A stretch of DNA of 64,000 nucleotides from Chitinophaga sp. 180180018-3 (GCF_037893185.1 NZ_CP140772.1:6936001-7000000); one strand, 5' to 3'. Shown: positions 16,871 through 26,416, counted from the first letter of the stretch. Made by a program: numbers and translations. Notes: generated by a model not told the origin, from the letters alone.

Positions 16871-18244
16871 TCAGAAATTCCGATCTACAAGATAAAGCAA
16901 AGCTGCCATACCAAAAGCACCCAGTTCCAGTTCTCTTTTATTTACCGCTTCAAACAGGTCATTGGCAGCATGATGCAGATCGAAATAACGCTGCGAATCA
17001 GGGGAAAGTTCCGCCATGGGCACGCCCAGCTTTTCATGAAGGAAACCTACATCCACTCCGCCTCCTTCTTCTTCAAAATCGTATATCCCATAGGGTTCAA
17101 ACAAGGGTTTCCAGCTAATCATCTTTGCCTTTTTGTCAGCATCCATGGAAGTAGAGAATCCGCGGGGAGTAAAGCCACCGCCATCGCTTTCAAGTGCAAA
17201 AATGTGTTTTTCGCCACGGGCCTGGGCTTCGGCTGCATATTTGGCGCCGCCCCTGCCGCCATTCTCTTCGTTGGCAAATAAGACTACCCGGAGCGTTCGT
17301 TCCGGCTGCATGCCCAGTGCTTTGAATGCACGCAGTACTTCGATCGACTGTACACAACCGGTACCATCATCGTGTGCACCTTCTGCCACATCCCACGAAT
17401 CGAGGTGACCACCAACTGTGATATATTGATCCGGATACCTGCTACCCCTCAGCTCTGCGACAACATTATGCCCAATGGTGTCTTTCAGCATCATACAATT
17501 AGTACGCAGGAATACTTTTGCACTGGCATCGCCTTTCACGCGCTGACTCAGGCGGTCGGCATCTTCCAGACCAATAGCCACTGCCGGTATCTTAGGCCAT
17601 GCACTGTCGTATTTCATAGCGCCGGTATGAGGAAAATTATTGGCGCCATGCGTCATGGAACGAACAATTACCGCCACCGCACCATACCTCGCAGCACGGC
17701 TTGCGCCACTGCCGCGATATTGTACAGCATCTCTGTAGGAGTGAAATGTTTTAACGAAGGTTGGATTGAACGGATAGTTATAAAAAACGATCTTTCCCTT
17801 TACCTGGTCTTTCTTTGCTTCCAGGTCATCGAATGAACTTACTTCCAGTACCGGTGCAGTTATCCCTTCCGGGCCACTGCCTACTGAGTTTCCTAATGCC
17901 AGTACATTCAGTGGTGGTACGAAATCCCGGCGGGCAGAGATAATCCTGGCTTCTTCCCGCGCCCCTCTTACCCAATGCGGCACCATACATTCCTGCAGGT
18001 ACACCGTATCTGCTCCGGCAGCTTTCAGGGCCTTTACGCCCCATTGTTCAGCTTTTGGCATCTGAGGGGAGCCGGCCAGCCGGCCGCCGATTTTCTTGGT
18101 GAGTGTCCGCAGGTTCTCATAAGCGGTACTATGGGTCAATACTTCATCAGCCAGTTTTCTTAGTGTAACAGAATCCCTGTTCTGGGCCACCAGTATGGTT
18201 GGCAGCGAACAGGCCACTAAAATTGGCACTAAATATTTTTTCAT
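16871..18244 (-). CDS. Secreted M28-family zinc aminopeptidase-like peptidase
   Basis: 457 residues with signal peptide MKKYLVPILVACSLPTILVAQ. A protease-associated region (about 125-230) is embedded before the catalytic core. Dizinc ligands of the M28 family are seen in order: VGGHLDSWD (His, Asp), GAHDDGTG (bridging Asp), NEENGGRG (Glu pair), LESDGGG (Asp) and DLHHAAND (His). It should cleave short peptides in the periplasm or outside. Full length for the family. It is divergent from bshA across 198 bp. Confidence 0.93.
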   Translation of the reverse strand: MKKYLVPILVACSLPTILVAQNRDSVTLRKLADEVLTHSTAYENLRTLTKKIGGRLAGSPQMPKAEQWGVKALKAAGADTVYLQECMVPHWVRGAREEARIISARRDFVPPLNVLALGNSVGSGPEGITAPVLEVSSFDDLEAKKDQVKGKIVFYNYPFNPTFVKTFHSYRDAVQYRGSGASRAARYGAVAVIVRSMTHGANNFPHTGAMKYDSAWPKIPAVAIGLEDADRLSQRVKGDASAKVFLRTNCMMLKDTIGHNVVAELRGSRYPDQYITVGGHLDSWDVAEGAHDDGTGCVQSIEVLRAFKALGMQPERTLRVVLFANEENGGRGGAKYAAEAQARGEKHIFALESDGGGFTPRGFSTSMDADKKAKMISWKPLFEPYGIYDFEEEGGGVDVGFLHEKLGVPMAELSPDSQRYFDLHHAANDLFEAVNKRELELGAFGMAALLYLVDRNF

Positions 18245-18413
18245 CAGCAGGTTAATTTATGGTTAAAACTAATAAAAAAGCACATGGTAAGTAGCTAAAT
18301 GCTTAAAGCAATATCCAGGTTCCTGCTGGCGCAGGCTGAAAGAGGGTTTCCACTGCATCCTGCCTGCTGTTTACCGGCCATCCACCTTTGACCGCATACT
18401 TTCCGCTTTTTAG

Positions 18414-18421
18414 TACCTTTG
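18414..18421 (+). promoter_or_regulatory. Promoter -7 box of bshA
   Basis: TACCTTTG, 21 bp before the ATG at 18443, with TTTG at 18387-18390 as a possible -33 element (23-bp spacing, slightly long). Confidence 0.6.
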
Positions 18422-18442
18422 CGGGATGTTAAACAAGAACAC

Positions 18443-19582
18443 ATGCGAATAGGAATAGTATGTTACCCAACCTACGGTGGTAGCGGGGTACTGGCCACTG
18501 AACTGGGTAAGGCCCTGGCAGACAAAGGCCATATGGTCCACTTTATAACTTACCAGCAACCTGTAAGGCTTAACGCGTTTCACGCCAACATATATTATCA
18601 CGAAGTACAGGTACCCACCTACCCGCTCTTCGATTTTCCGCCTTATGAATCGGCACTCAGCAGTACCATGGTTGATGTAATCATTAACCAGAAACTGGAT
18701 CTGCTGCACGTACACTATGCCATTCCGCACGCTTCTACTGCCTATATGGCCAAGCAGATTGCCCGGAAACATGGCAGAATAGTGCCATTTATTACTACGC
18801 TTCATGGTACAGATATTACCCTCGTAGGAAAGGATAAAACCTATGAGCCGGTGGTTACGTTTTCTATCAATGAATCCGATGCCATCACAGCCGTATCGGA
18901 GAACCTGCGCGACGAAACCTATAAGTCGTTTCCCATAGAAAAAGATATATCCGTGATCTACAACTTCGTGGATACACAGCGTTTCAGCCGTCGTGAGATG
19001 CCGCATTTCCGCAATGCCATTGCCCCCAACGGCGAAAAGATCCTCCTGCACGTATCCAATTTCCGTAAGGTGAAAAGGGTGCCGGATGTGGTAAAGGTAT
19101 TTTCAAAGGTTCGACAGGAAATTCCAGCCAAGCTGCTGCTGGTGGGCGACGGGCCAGACAGGCCTACCATAGAATGCCTTTGCAGGGAACTGGGTATTTG
19201 TGAAGATGTAAGGTTTGTTGGTAAACAGGAACAACTGGAAGATGTAATGTCTATCAGCGACCTTTTCCTGCTGCCTTCTGAATATGAAAGCTTCGGTCTT
19301 GCTGCGCTGGAAGCCATGGCAGCACAGGTACCGGTGATTTCTTCCAATGCTGGCGGTCTTCCGGAAATCAATATACCTGGCCAAACAGGCTATATGAGTG
19401 CAGTAGGAGATGTTGACGGTATGGCGGCACATGCCATTAAATTACTGAAAGACGAAACCCTGCTGGCAAAAGTAAGGCGTGGAGCCTTAGAGCAGGCACA
19501 ACGTTTCCATATCGATAATATCATTCCAAGATATGAAGCGTTGTATGAGGAAGTGCTGCAAAAACAGGTACAGTTGCTTTAA
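18443..19582 (+). CDS. bshA: N-acetyl-alpha-D-glucosaminyl L-malate synthase BshA
   Basis: 379 residues, GT4 glycosyltransferase that joins GlcNAc from UDP-GlcNAc to L-malate, the first step of bacillithiol synthesis in the cytosol. Seen: MRIGIVCYPTYGGSGVLATELG at the start (nucleotide/acceptor loop), LHVHYAIPHASTAYMA, TTLHGTDITLVG, and the GT4 C-terminal motif PSEYESFGLAALEAMA with Glu-x7-Glu. MRIGIVCYPTYGGSG is typical of BshA. I prefer the ATG at 18443 over an in-frame TTG at 18419 that lies inside the -7 box. bshB and bshC are not in the window. Its stop overlaps the stop of the converging EnvC gene. Confidence 0.95.
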   Translation: MRIGIVCYPTYGGSGVLATELGKALADKGHMVHFITYQQPVRLNAFHANIYYHEVQVPTYPLFDFPPYESALSSTMVDVIINQKLDLLHVHYAIPHASTAYMAKQIARKHGRIVPFITTLHGTDITLVGKDKTYEPVVTFSINESDAITAVSENLRDETYKSFPIEKDISVIYNFVDTQRFSRREMPHFRNAIAPNGEKILLHVSNFRKVKRVPDVVKVFSKVRQEIPAKLLLVGDGPDRPTIECLCRELGICEDVRFVGKQEQLEDVMSISDLFLLPSEYESFGLAALEAMAAQVPVISSNAGGLPEINIPGQTGYMSAVGDVDGMAAHAIKLLKDETLLAKVRRGALEQAQRFHIDNIIPRYEALYEEVLQKQVQLL

Positions 19583-20973
19583 CGGGAGCGGATCCATCTT
19601 TCCGGGTTCTGTTTAACTGCATTCCGGTATAGTTGTAATTCTATTTCACCATTACCGCTACCCGGAGCGGCAGCAGCCAATCCGAGGGTCTGGCCGCGTT
19701 TCACGCTGTTTCCTTTACCCACCCGTACATCCGTTAATCGTACATAGTTGGTAAAATATTTCCCATGGCGCAGGGTAACCATATATCCTGCGCCGGGAAT
19801 CATAAATACCATAATCACTTCGCCATCAAAGATCGCTTTAACAGCGGCTCCCCTGGAAGTAGCGATGATCACGCCATTATGTTCCACATCAATTTTGCCT
19901 ATTCTTCCTGCCCCGAAATGTCCTGTAATGCGCCCTGCATCCACCGGCCAGGGTAAGCGGCCCCTGTTCGATTCAAAATCGCGGGAAAGGCTCAGTGCTT
20001 CCGGAGTAGCCACCAATACGTCTTCAGTGGAGGTTTTGGCCATAGGTTCATCATCTTCCGTATCCTCTTCCTTTTCTATCTTTTCAGGCTTTATTTTCAC
20101 TTTCTTTCCAGCTTTCTTTGCAGCATTTGCCGCAGCCAGCGCAGCTTTCCGGCGGGCCTCTGCATGGGCTCTGCGTTTAGCTTCTGCCGCCTTTTTACGG
20201 GCCAGCGCCTGGGCGGCCGCTTTTTTCTGAGCAGCAATAATCTCTCTCCGGATGGCGTCCTGGATGGCTTTGTCGACCTGACGAGCTTCTGCCTTACTCT
20301 TATTGATCCGCTGTTGTAACTCCTGTTCCTGGTCTTGCAGCTGAGCTATTGTCTGATCTGTTTCCTTCTTATCAGCCATCAGACTCCCGCGTTGTTTCTG
20401 CTCTACCCGTAAGGCCCCGGTTCTTTGTGCACGTTGCTCCTGCAGGGCTACCAGCTTCTGGCCCAGCAGGGCTTTAGTAGACAGCATATTTTCGGCTTCC
20501 CTCCGCCTGTTCTCCCGGTATTTCTGGAGGTATTGGTACCGGCGCAAGGCATCATTAAAACTGGTGGCAGCAAACAGGAAACTCAATACGCTGTACGAGT
20601 CTTTCGTTTTGTAAGTATAAACTATTAGTTGTGCATAGCGCGCCCGGAGTGAATCTACTTCTTTTTCCAGGGTGGTTACATCATTGTTGGTATTGTGGAT
20701 ATCTCCGTTTATCAGGCTGATTTCATTGTTGATGTTCAGGATTTGTTCATTTCTGACAGCAATCTTCTGCTGCAGCTCGTGCTGAAGTGTCTGATTTTTC
20801 CGGGTCGATTTTTTGGTTTGCTGCAGCTCTCTGGTGGCTGTTTCTATTTCCTTCAGGAGTTCCTGTTTCCGGTTTTCCAATGCGGCGCGCGACTGCTTAC
20901 TGCTTTTTTGCGCGTATAGCAGTACAGGTAACAGCCACAAGGCCATCAAAAGAGGGATCAACTTCCGTTTCAA
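19579..20973 (-). CDS. EnvC-like murein hydrolase activator, copy 1
   Basis: 464 residues: signal peptide ending LLYAQ, long coiled coil (about 25-240), an Ala/Lys-rich hinge (240-300), then a LytM (M23) domain (about 335-464). In place of the zinc ligands of active M23 enzymes it has GVIIATSRGAA and GEIELQLYRN, so it is probably not a hydrolase but an activator of amidases, as E. coli EnvC is. The start is TTG at 20973: it gives the positively charged signal peptide MKRKLIPLL, and only a later ATG at 20946 exists in frame. It lies 118 bp after its paralogue at 21092-22540 and is last in the dut-TPR-DUF4292 run. Confidence 0.9.
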   Translation of the reverse strand: MKRKLIPLLMALWLLPVLLYAQKSSKQSRAALENRKQELLKEIETATRELQQTKKSTRKNQTLQHELQQKIAVRNEQILNINNEISLINGDIHNTNNDVTTLEKEVDSLRARYAQLIVYTYKTKDSYSVLSFLFAATSFNDALRRYQYLQKYRENRRREAENMLSTKALLGQKLVALQEQRAQRTGALRVEQKQRGSLMADKKETDQTIAQLQDQEQELQQRINKSKAEARQVDKAIQDAIRREIIAAQKKAAAQALARKKAAEAKRRAHAEARRKAALAAANAAKKAGKKVKIKPEKIEKEEDTEDDEPMAKTSTEDVLVATPEALSLSRDFESNRGRLPWPVDAGRITGHFGAGRIGKIDVEHNGVIIATSRGAAVKAIFDGEVIMVFMIPGAGYMVTLRHGKYFTNYVRLTDVRVGKGNSVKRGQTLGLAAAAPGSGNGEIELQLYRNAVKQNPERWIRSR

Positions 20974-21091
20974 ACAATAAGCATTTGGTTAGTGCGATAC
21001 AAAAAACAAAAAAATAAAAAGCCAATGACCGGTTAACAGTTTTACATCGGCTATTATCACAATAGCTTTTTATTTTTTGCTTTTCTACAGA

Positions 21092-22540
21092 TTATCTTCT
21101 CCGGATCCACTGTTCAGGATTCTGTTTGGTAATTCCTTTCCAGATCTGAAGCTCCACTTCACCGGTATTTTCAAGATCATTGGTGCTGGCAGTACCTATT
21201 ACCTGCCCTGTTTTCACCATGTCGCCTTTCTTCACTTTTGTAGTCTGCAAACGTACATAAGTAGTAAAGTATTGTCCATGACGAATAATAATAACATAGC
21301 CTGATCCCGGCATCACCACTACCGATTTTACTTCCCCGTCGAAGATAGATTTTACCGCACCGCCTTTATTAGTGGCAATAACGATACCATCGGAAGGTAC
21401 CTGGATATGTTCCATTACAGCATGCTGGTGGATACCGAAATGCTCAATGATATTCCCTGCATCTACCGGCCATGGGAGTTTTCCGCGGTTAGCCTCAAAG
21501 CTTTCGGACAGCGCAAGTGCTTCCGGGGTTGCTTCCAGTACGTTTTCTGTACGGGCAACAGGTTTTTCGGGTTCGGGCGCGGCTACCGGTGGCTTGGTAA
21601 CTGGTTTTTCAGGAACTGCCGGAGTAGGTGTGGCGGCATTATTATTTTTAGCAGCAGCGGCGGCATCAGCTTTCGCTTTTTCTGCGGCGGCCAGTGCTGC
21701 AGCTTTCCGGGCTTCTTCTTCACGTCTCCGTTTTTCTTCCGCAGCTTTGCGGCGGGCAGCTTCTTCCTCTGCTGCTTTACGGCGCGCTTCTTCAATTTCC
21801 CTGCGAATTACCGCACGGATGGCGGCCTGTACTTTCTGGGCATCCTTGTTTCGCTGGTTAATATCTGCTACCAGCTCTTTTTCACGGCCCTTCAGTTTAG
21901 TTAATACCTGATCTTTTTCTTTTTTATCGTCTTCCAGAATCGTTCTTTGATCCTGCTCTGTTTTAAGGGCATCCGAACGTTTGGTACGCTGTGTTTCCAG
22001 GCCCTGAATCTTTTTATTCAGCTGTTCCTGTGTGGAAACGATGTTATCTGCCTGACGCCTGCGGTATTCCCGGTATTGTTTCAGATATTGAAAACGTTTT
22101 ACCGCATCATTAAAACTCTGAGAGGAAAAAATGAAGTTCATCATGTCGTAAGACGACCGGTTCTTATAGGCGTACACTACCAGCTGGGCATATTGGGCCT
22201 TGAGGGTGTCCAGATCTTTCTGCAGGGTTTTCACATCCCTGGCCGCCGTGTTGATGTCTCCATTTATGAAGTTGATCTCTTCATTGATATTATTGATCAG
22301 ACGGGTACGCAGCGTGATCTTATCACGCAGGGCACGCAATTGTCCGAGGCTTTCGCGGGTTGATTTTTTTGTCTCCTTTAATTGTTCGTTTGCTTCTTCT
22401 ATCTCTTTTTGCAGCTCCCTTTTTCTACGCTCCAGCTCTTCCCGCGATTGTTGCTGTTGCCCACTATTCTGGGCAGCCAACATAGCCGGTACGAACCATA
22501 GCATCAATATAAACGGGATAATCTTCTTCAAATACAACAT
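21092..22540 (-). CDS. EnvC-like murein hydrolase activator, copy 2
   Basis: 482 residues from the ATG at 22540 (a TTG at 22561 is less likely). Same plan as its neighbour: signal peptide ending MLAAQ, coiled coil (about 25-245), a Lys/Ala/Glu-rich then Pro-rich hinge (AAPEPEKPV), and a degenerate LytM domain with GIVIATNKGGA and GEVELQIWKG where active enzymes have His-rich zinc sites. It should activate an N-acetylmuramyl-L-alanine amidase during cell separation. The pair shares the tail QNPEQWIRRR/QNPERWIRSR and came from tandem duplication. The gene follows the DUF4292 lipoprotein gene by 81 bp. Confidence 0.92.
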   Translation of the reverse strand: MLYLKKIIPFILMLWFVPAMLAAQNSGQQQQSREELERRKRELQKEIEEANEQLKETKKSTRESLGQLRALRDKITLRTRLINNINEEINFINGDINTAARDVKTLQKDLDTLKAQYAQLVVYAYKNRSSYDMMNFIFSSQSFNDAVKRFQYLKQYREYRRRQADNIVSTQEQLNKKIQGLETQRTKRSDALKTEQDQRTILEDDKKEKDQVLTKLKGREKELVADINQRNKDAQKVQAAIRAVIRREIEEARRKAAEEEAARRKAAEEKRRREEEARKAAALAAAEKAKADAAAAAKNNNAATPTPAVPEKPVTKPPVAAPEPEKPVARTENVLEATPEALALSESFEANRGKLPWPVDAGNIIEHFGIHQHAVMEHIQVPSDGIVIATNKGGAVKSIFDGEVKSVVVMPGSGYVIIIRHGQYFTTYVRLQTTKVKKGDMVKTGQVIGTASTNDLENTGEVELQIWKGITKQNPEQWIRRR

Positions 22541-22621
22541 GACTTGTTTTAGTAACTGCAAATTAAATAAATATACAAACCTTTAATGGTTAAATGAAGC
22601 TAACATTTAACCAGCGGCCCC

Positions 22622-23458
22622 TTACATGCGTTTATAGTTGGCCGGCATGTTGAATGGGAAACTGAGTGGTATATCAAAATCGTAACGGGTGAAGTCCAAC
22701 GCTACTTTGGTTACATTTTTCTCTTCTACGTATATACGACGTGTGGTGGAGAATTTCCGGCCAGCAACTTTCGTATAGTCGCCATATGTAAGCTCACAGG
22801 AACGCTTTGCAATGCCGGCACTATCCTTATCCATCACTTTGCTTTGCTGCAGTCCGTAATCATCTGCAAACACATTAAACAGGCTCACGAACTTTGCATG
22901 ATCGCAACTAAACGAAATAATAGATGGTGTTTTAACGACCTGATAAACAGAATCCGTAAGATAGATCGGATTACCGATCAGCAGATCCTGCAGGGTCTGG
23001 AAATCAAAAGGTATATCCAGCAACTGCTCAGCATCTGCCATCTTACGGAGAAACAGTTGCTTGTCGAGCCTGTTATACATTTTAAGACTATCAGGTGTTA
23101 TCACGGCTCTTACTACCTCATCCACAATCGGTGCTGATATCGACACCCAGATAATGCTGTCTTTCTTGATCCTGAAAGTCGCATTCAGGTTATTATGGCT
23201 TTTTTTATCACTTTCAAAAGCCAGTTTTACCCGGCCGGAAAACGTATTGAAATCAATATGATTTACATGAATTCCTTTCAGCATTTCGCCGGTAAAGCGA
23301 TTTAATTCTTCATTAGATGCACTGTCTTTTACAGCTACCACCCTACCTGTGTCCGCTGCCGGGAAAGAATTCCGTGCCAGCTGTTTAGGATGACGGCAAG
23401 CCGCCATACCAAGACCAATCATTATAATTAAAAACGTGACTATATTTTTCCTCTCCAT
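22622..23458 (-). CDS. DUF4292 lipoprotein
   Basis: 278 residues. The N-terminal signal ends in a lipobox-like GMAAC (Cys21), so it is probably a lipoprotein. The beta-rich body (VNHIDFNTFSGRVKLAFESDKKSHN, IKKDSIIWVSISAPIVDEVVRAVITPDS) fits DUF4292, which is related to LolA/LolB-fold lipoprotein carriers. In Bacteroidota it regularly sits between a TPR protein gene and an EnvC-like gene, as here (42 bp after the TPR gene), suggesting work on outer-membrane or wall biogenesis. No catalytic site is seen. Confidence 0.9.
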   Translation of the reverse strand: MERKNIVTFLIIMIGLGMAACRHPKQLARNSFPAADTGRVVAVKDSASNEELNRFTGEMLKGIHVNHIDFNTFSGRVKLAFESDKKSHNNLNATFRIKKDSIIWVSISAPIVDEVVRAVITPDSLKMYNRLDKQLFLRKMADAEQLLDIPFDFQTLQDLLIGNPIYLTDSVYQVVKTPSIISFSCDHAKFVSLFNVFADDYGLQQSKVMDKDSAGIAKRSCELTYGDYTKVAGRKFSTTRRIYVEEKNVTKVALDFTRYDFDIPLSFPFNMPANYKRM

Positions 23459-23500
23459 TGAGTAATGAACTTAAGGCTGATGACTCTTTGCGCCGCCAGC

Positions 23501-25240
23501 TTATTGAATATATCTTTTTTCAGCAATCTTACGTGCAAGGCCTACAGAGGAAGCTCCTTTGTCTTTGGCCATCTGCCAGTATTCTACTGCTTTTGTAACT
23601 TCTTTCAGATTAAACAGGATATCCCCATAATGCTCCAGCACATTCGGATTCTTCTGGGCTTCCGGATACTGCAGTGCTTTTTCTATCCACTGCCTTGCTT
23701 CCGTGAATTTTTCCTGCCTGAAGAGTATCCAGGCGTAAGTATCCATAAATGTCGGGCTATCGGGTTCTAATTCGAGCGACTCCTTCGACAGTTCCGCGGC
23801 GTGGTCAAGATTTTCGCCGCGCAGTGAGAGGTAGTAACTGTAGTTGTTCATGATCAGGGCATCTTTCGGGCGTAAGAGCAATGCCCGTTCGTAGGCACTG
23901 TCTGATAGCCTGTGTTGCCCGGTTGCATGATACGAATCTCCCAGCAGGGAGTAAATATCCCCCATGAATTTCTTATCGCCGTTGCCGATTTCCAGTGCGG
24001 TGTTCAGAGAACTGATAGCATTGGGGTATTGTTGCAACAGAAAGCTCGCTACTCCTTTGAAGTAATAGCCCATAAATTCTTTGGGAAATTTTGTTGTTAC
24101 CGTATTACTGAGCGTAAGCAGGGCGGTAGGATCATCTTTACGGGAATAGATCCACATCAGCTGATACCATACAGAAAAACGGGATTCATCCAGGCTGAGT
24201 GCTTTTCTGTAGCTGATTTCAGCACTATCGAGCATATCGGCCTGAGAGAACATATCTCCACGCAATGCAAATGCTTTGGCATCTTTGGGATGCGCCCTGA
24301 TAATAAGATCGGTGAGCTGTAGTCCTTCACTGAGCTTTGTGGTATCAAGGCTCATCATTTGCAGGTAAGGATATACGAAAGCCACTTTTTCATCAATGCT
24401 GTAATCAGAATTGGCGAAAGCTTTTTTCAGATTATCCCAGTAGGTGACCATATCATTGTGCTTACGCGCATAAGTGGCCAGGGCAATCAGCGCTCTGGGA
24501 TTATCAGGATCTTTTGTCAGGATATTGCAGTATACATCTGCTGCATCTTTTTCCCGGTCGTTTGCATCGAATATTTCAGCGAGCAGGTAATAATAGCGGG
24601 TTTCCTCCGGAGATTGGCTGATCAGTTTTTTTACTTCCGCTGCGGCCTCATCTACCATACTCATTTTCAGCAGCAGTTTCTGTTTCTGATAGATCAGTTC
24701 TTCCACTACCCCTACTTTCTTTTCCAGCTCGTTGAAGGTAGCTAATGCAGAAGCAGGTTTGTTGGCTTTCGCCAGCAGTACTCCCTTGTTGTAGAGATAA
24801 TCTTCATTACCCGGATACTTTTTTGACAGTGCATCATAAACGATAGCGGCACTGTCGAACCGGGCATTAACCGCATAGGCATCTGCCAATGTCACCTGAA
24901 ACCAGTGATTCTGGGGATCCAGCGTAACTGCTTTCCGGGCAAAGCTCAGGGCTACGGCCGGGTTCTGCCCATCTGCCATGAGTAAGCGCGCCAGCTCGTA
25001 GTTAACCGTAGCATTATTCTTATTCAACCGAAGATAATCTGAATACTGTGTGATAGCAGTACGGAAGTCGCCAAGCATTTTCGAGCGCTGGGCGGCAAAG
25101 AAAAGACTATCCGACCGCTGCGCAAGCACAGCAGCATTCCTGACGGAGGTATTTTCGTGGGAAGCAGATTGCTTTGCCCCGCTGCACGCTCCCATCAGTA
25201 AAACGCCAGTCAGCCCTATAACGGTGAACAGTATCCGCAT
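23501..25240 (-). CDS. Lipoprotein with many tetratricopeptide repeats
   Basis: 579 residues. Lipobox LMGAC (Cys19) after a short signal. The rest is helical repeats with clear TPR units, for example AITQYSDYLRLNKNNATVNYE at the N side, ALLLRPKDALIMNNYSYYLS and SLELEPDSPTFMDTYAWILF near the C end. It should be a scaffold at the outer membrane or periplasm. Its start is 3 bp after dut, so the two are translated from one mRNA; the DUF4292 and EnvC genes follow. Confidence 0.92.
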   Translation of the reverse strand: MRILFTVIGLTGVLLMGACSGAKQSASHENTSVRNAAVLAQRSDSLFFAAQRSKMLGDFRTAITQYSDYLRLNKNNATVNYELARLLMADGQNPAVALSFARKAVTLDPQNHWFQVTLADAYAVNARFDSAAIVYDALSKKYPGNEDYLYNKGVLLAKANKPASALATFNELEKKVGVVEELIYQKQKLLLKMSMVDEAAAEVKKLISQSPEETRYYYLLAEIFDANDREKDAADVYCNILTKDPDNPRALIALATYARKHNDMVTYWDNLKKAFANSDYSIDEKVAFVYPYLQMMSLDTTKLSEGLQLTDLIIRAHPKDAKAFALRGDMFSQADMLDSAEISYRKALSLDESRFSVWYQLMWIYSRKDDPTALLTLSNTVTTKFPKEFMGYYFKGVASFLLQQYPNAISSLNTALEIGNGDKKFMGDIYSLLGDSYHATGQHRLSDSAYERALLLRPKDALIMNNYSYYLSLRGENLDHAAELSKESLELEPDSPTFMDTYAWILFRQEKFTEARQWIEKALQYPEAQKNPNVLEHYGDILFNLKEVTKAVEYWQMAKDKGASSVGLARKIAEKRYIQ

Positions 25241-25243
25241 TTG

Positions 25244-25687
25244 TCAGGATTTGCCCGTGTGTCCAAAACCACCTGTACCTCTTTCAGTTTCAGTCAGCAC
25301 TGTTACTGGTTCGATTACTGCCTGAATAAAAGGGGCAATAACCATTTGGGCAATGCGGTCACCAGGCTGTATTATTTGCGGTTCGTTAGATAAATTGATC
25401 ATAATGATCTTGATTTCTCCCCGATAATCCGCATCTATCGTGCCGGGTGTATTCAGCAGGGTGAGCCCCTGTTTGATAGCCAGTCCGCTCCGTGGCCGCA
25501 GCTGCGCCTCGTAACCTGCTGGCAGTTCCATAAACAGGCCGGTGGGTATCAACATTCTTTCCAGAGGCTGTAAGGTGACAGCTGTTTCCAGGTGAGCGCG
25601 AAGATCCATTCCTGCCGCATCTTTAGTCGCATAGGCCGGCAATTCATTACCAGACTTATTGATAATTTTCACTATAATATCTGCCAT
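25244..25687 (-). CDS. dut: dUTP diphosphatase
   Basis: 147 residues; hydrolyses dUTP to dUMP and keeps uracil out of DNA. All five motifs of the trimeric family are present: [38 protein letters not shown] and the C-terminal [11 protein letters not shown]. First gene of the run that continues into the TPR lipoprotein. The -7 box TATCTTTG ends only 4 bp before the ATG, so the mRNA should be leaderless. Upstream lies a decayed long inverted repeat. Confidence 0.97.
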   Translation of the reverse strand: MADIIVKIINKSGNELPAYATKDAAGMDLRAHLETAVTLQPLERMLIPTGLFMELPAGYEAQLRPRSGLAIKQGLTLLNTPGTIDADYRGEIKIIMINLSNEPQIIQPGDRIAQMVIAPFIQAVIEPVTVLTETERGTGGFGHTGKS

Positions 25688-25691
25688 TGAA

Positions 25692-25699
25692 CAAAGATA
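25692..25699 (-). promoter_or_regulatory. Promoter -7 box of dut, touching the start codon
   Basis: Reads TATCTTTG on the minus strand, with 4 bases between it and the ATG at 25687. Transcription would begin at or just inside the start codon. Confidence 0.65.
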
Positions 25700-25720
25700 T
25701 TTGAAATAATTACAAATCAG

Positions 25721-25858
25721 GAATGAAGAATTAAGAATGAGTGCGAAGATATCTGTGAATAGAAATTTTTATATAAAAAATATATCTTTATTTATCTATC
25801 TATATATCAAAATTTTACATTCACTAATATCTTCACACTCCTTCTTAATACTTCATTC
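25721..25858. repeat. Decayed long inverted repeat between ispF and dut
   Basis: Arms 25721-25768 and 25811-25858 match at 40 of 48 positions as reverse complements; the centre is AT-rich. The outer end GAATGAAGAATTAAGAATGA resembles the end units of the perfect elements at 16338 and 32885. It lies between two genes of the same strand, downstream of the ispF stop, so it could end ispF transcription. Confidence 0.8.
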
Positions 25859-25873
25859 ATCATTCATAATTCT

Positions 25874-26362
25874 TCACTGGGTGATGTGCTCCAGCAAAAC
25901 AACTGCATGCGCTGTAACACCTTCTTCACGGCCAACAAATCCAAGTTTCTCGGTGGTGGTGGCCTTTACAGATACATCTTCGATACCTATATGCAATATT
26001 TCAGCGATTACTGCCTGCATGGAGGCTACGTATGGTTTAATCTTCGGCGCCTGTAAACAAAGGGTACTGTCTACATTTACCACCTGGTACCCCTTTTCCC
26101 CTATCAACTGGGCACAACGGGTCAGTAATATCTTGCTGTCGATATTCTTGTAAGTGTTGTCAGTATCCGGGAAATGCACTCCGATATCTCCCAGGGAAAG
26201 CGCGCCCAGCATAGCATCACATATGGCATGCAACAATACATCTGCATCGCTGTGGCCAAGCGCTCCTTTATGGTGCGGCACCAATACTCCGCCCAGCCAA
26301 AGTTCCCGTCCCTCAACCAACTGGTGGAAATCTACCCCTAATCCGATACGTATCCTGCTCAT
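25874..26362 (-). CDS. ispF: 2-C-methyl-D-erythritol 2,4-cyclodiphosphate synthase
   Basis: 162 residues; the fifth step of the MEP isoprenoid pathway. Zinc ligands are Asp11 and His13 (GVDFHQ) and His45 (GHSDADVLLHAICDA). The Ser/Asp-rich stretch HSDAD and the C-terminal ATTTEKLGFVGREEG are conserved. Length is normal. It stands alone between the porV terminator and the decayed dyad. Confidence 0.97.
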   Translation of the reverse strand: MSRIRIGLGVDFHQLVEGRELWLGGVLVPHHKGALGHSDADVLLHAICDAMLGALSLGDIGVHFPDTDNTYKNIDSKILLTRCAQLIGEKGYQVVNVDSTLCLQAPKIKPYVASMQAVIAEILHIGIEDVSVKATTTEKLGFVGREEGVTAHAVVLLEHITQ

Positions 26363-26416
26363 AGTTTAGTTATTTTATCTTTTTGCCAATTCGCAAGGTA
26401 AGGCAATAAAAATAAA

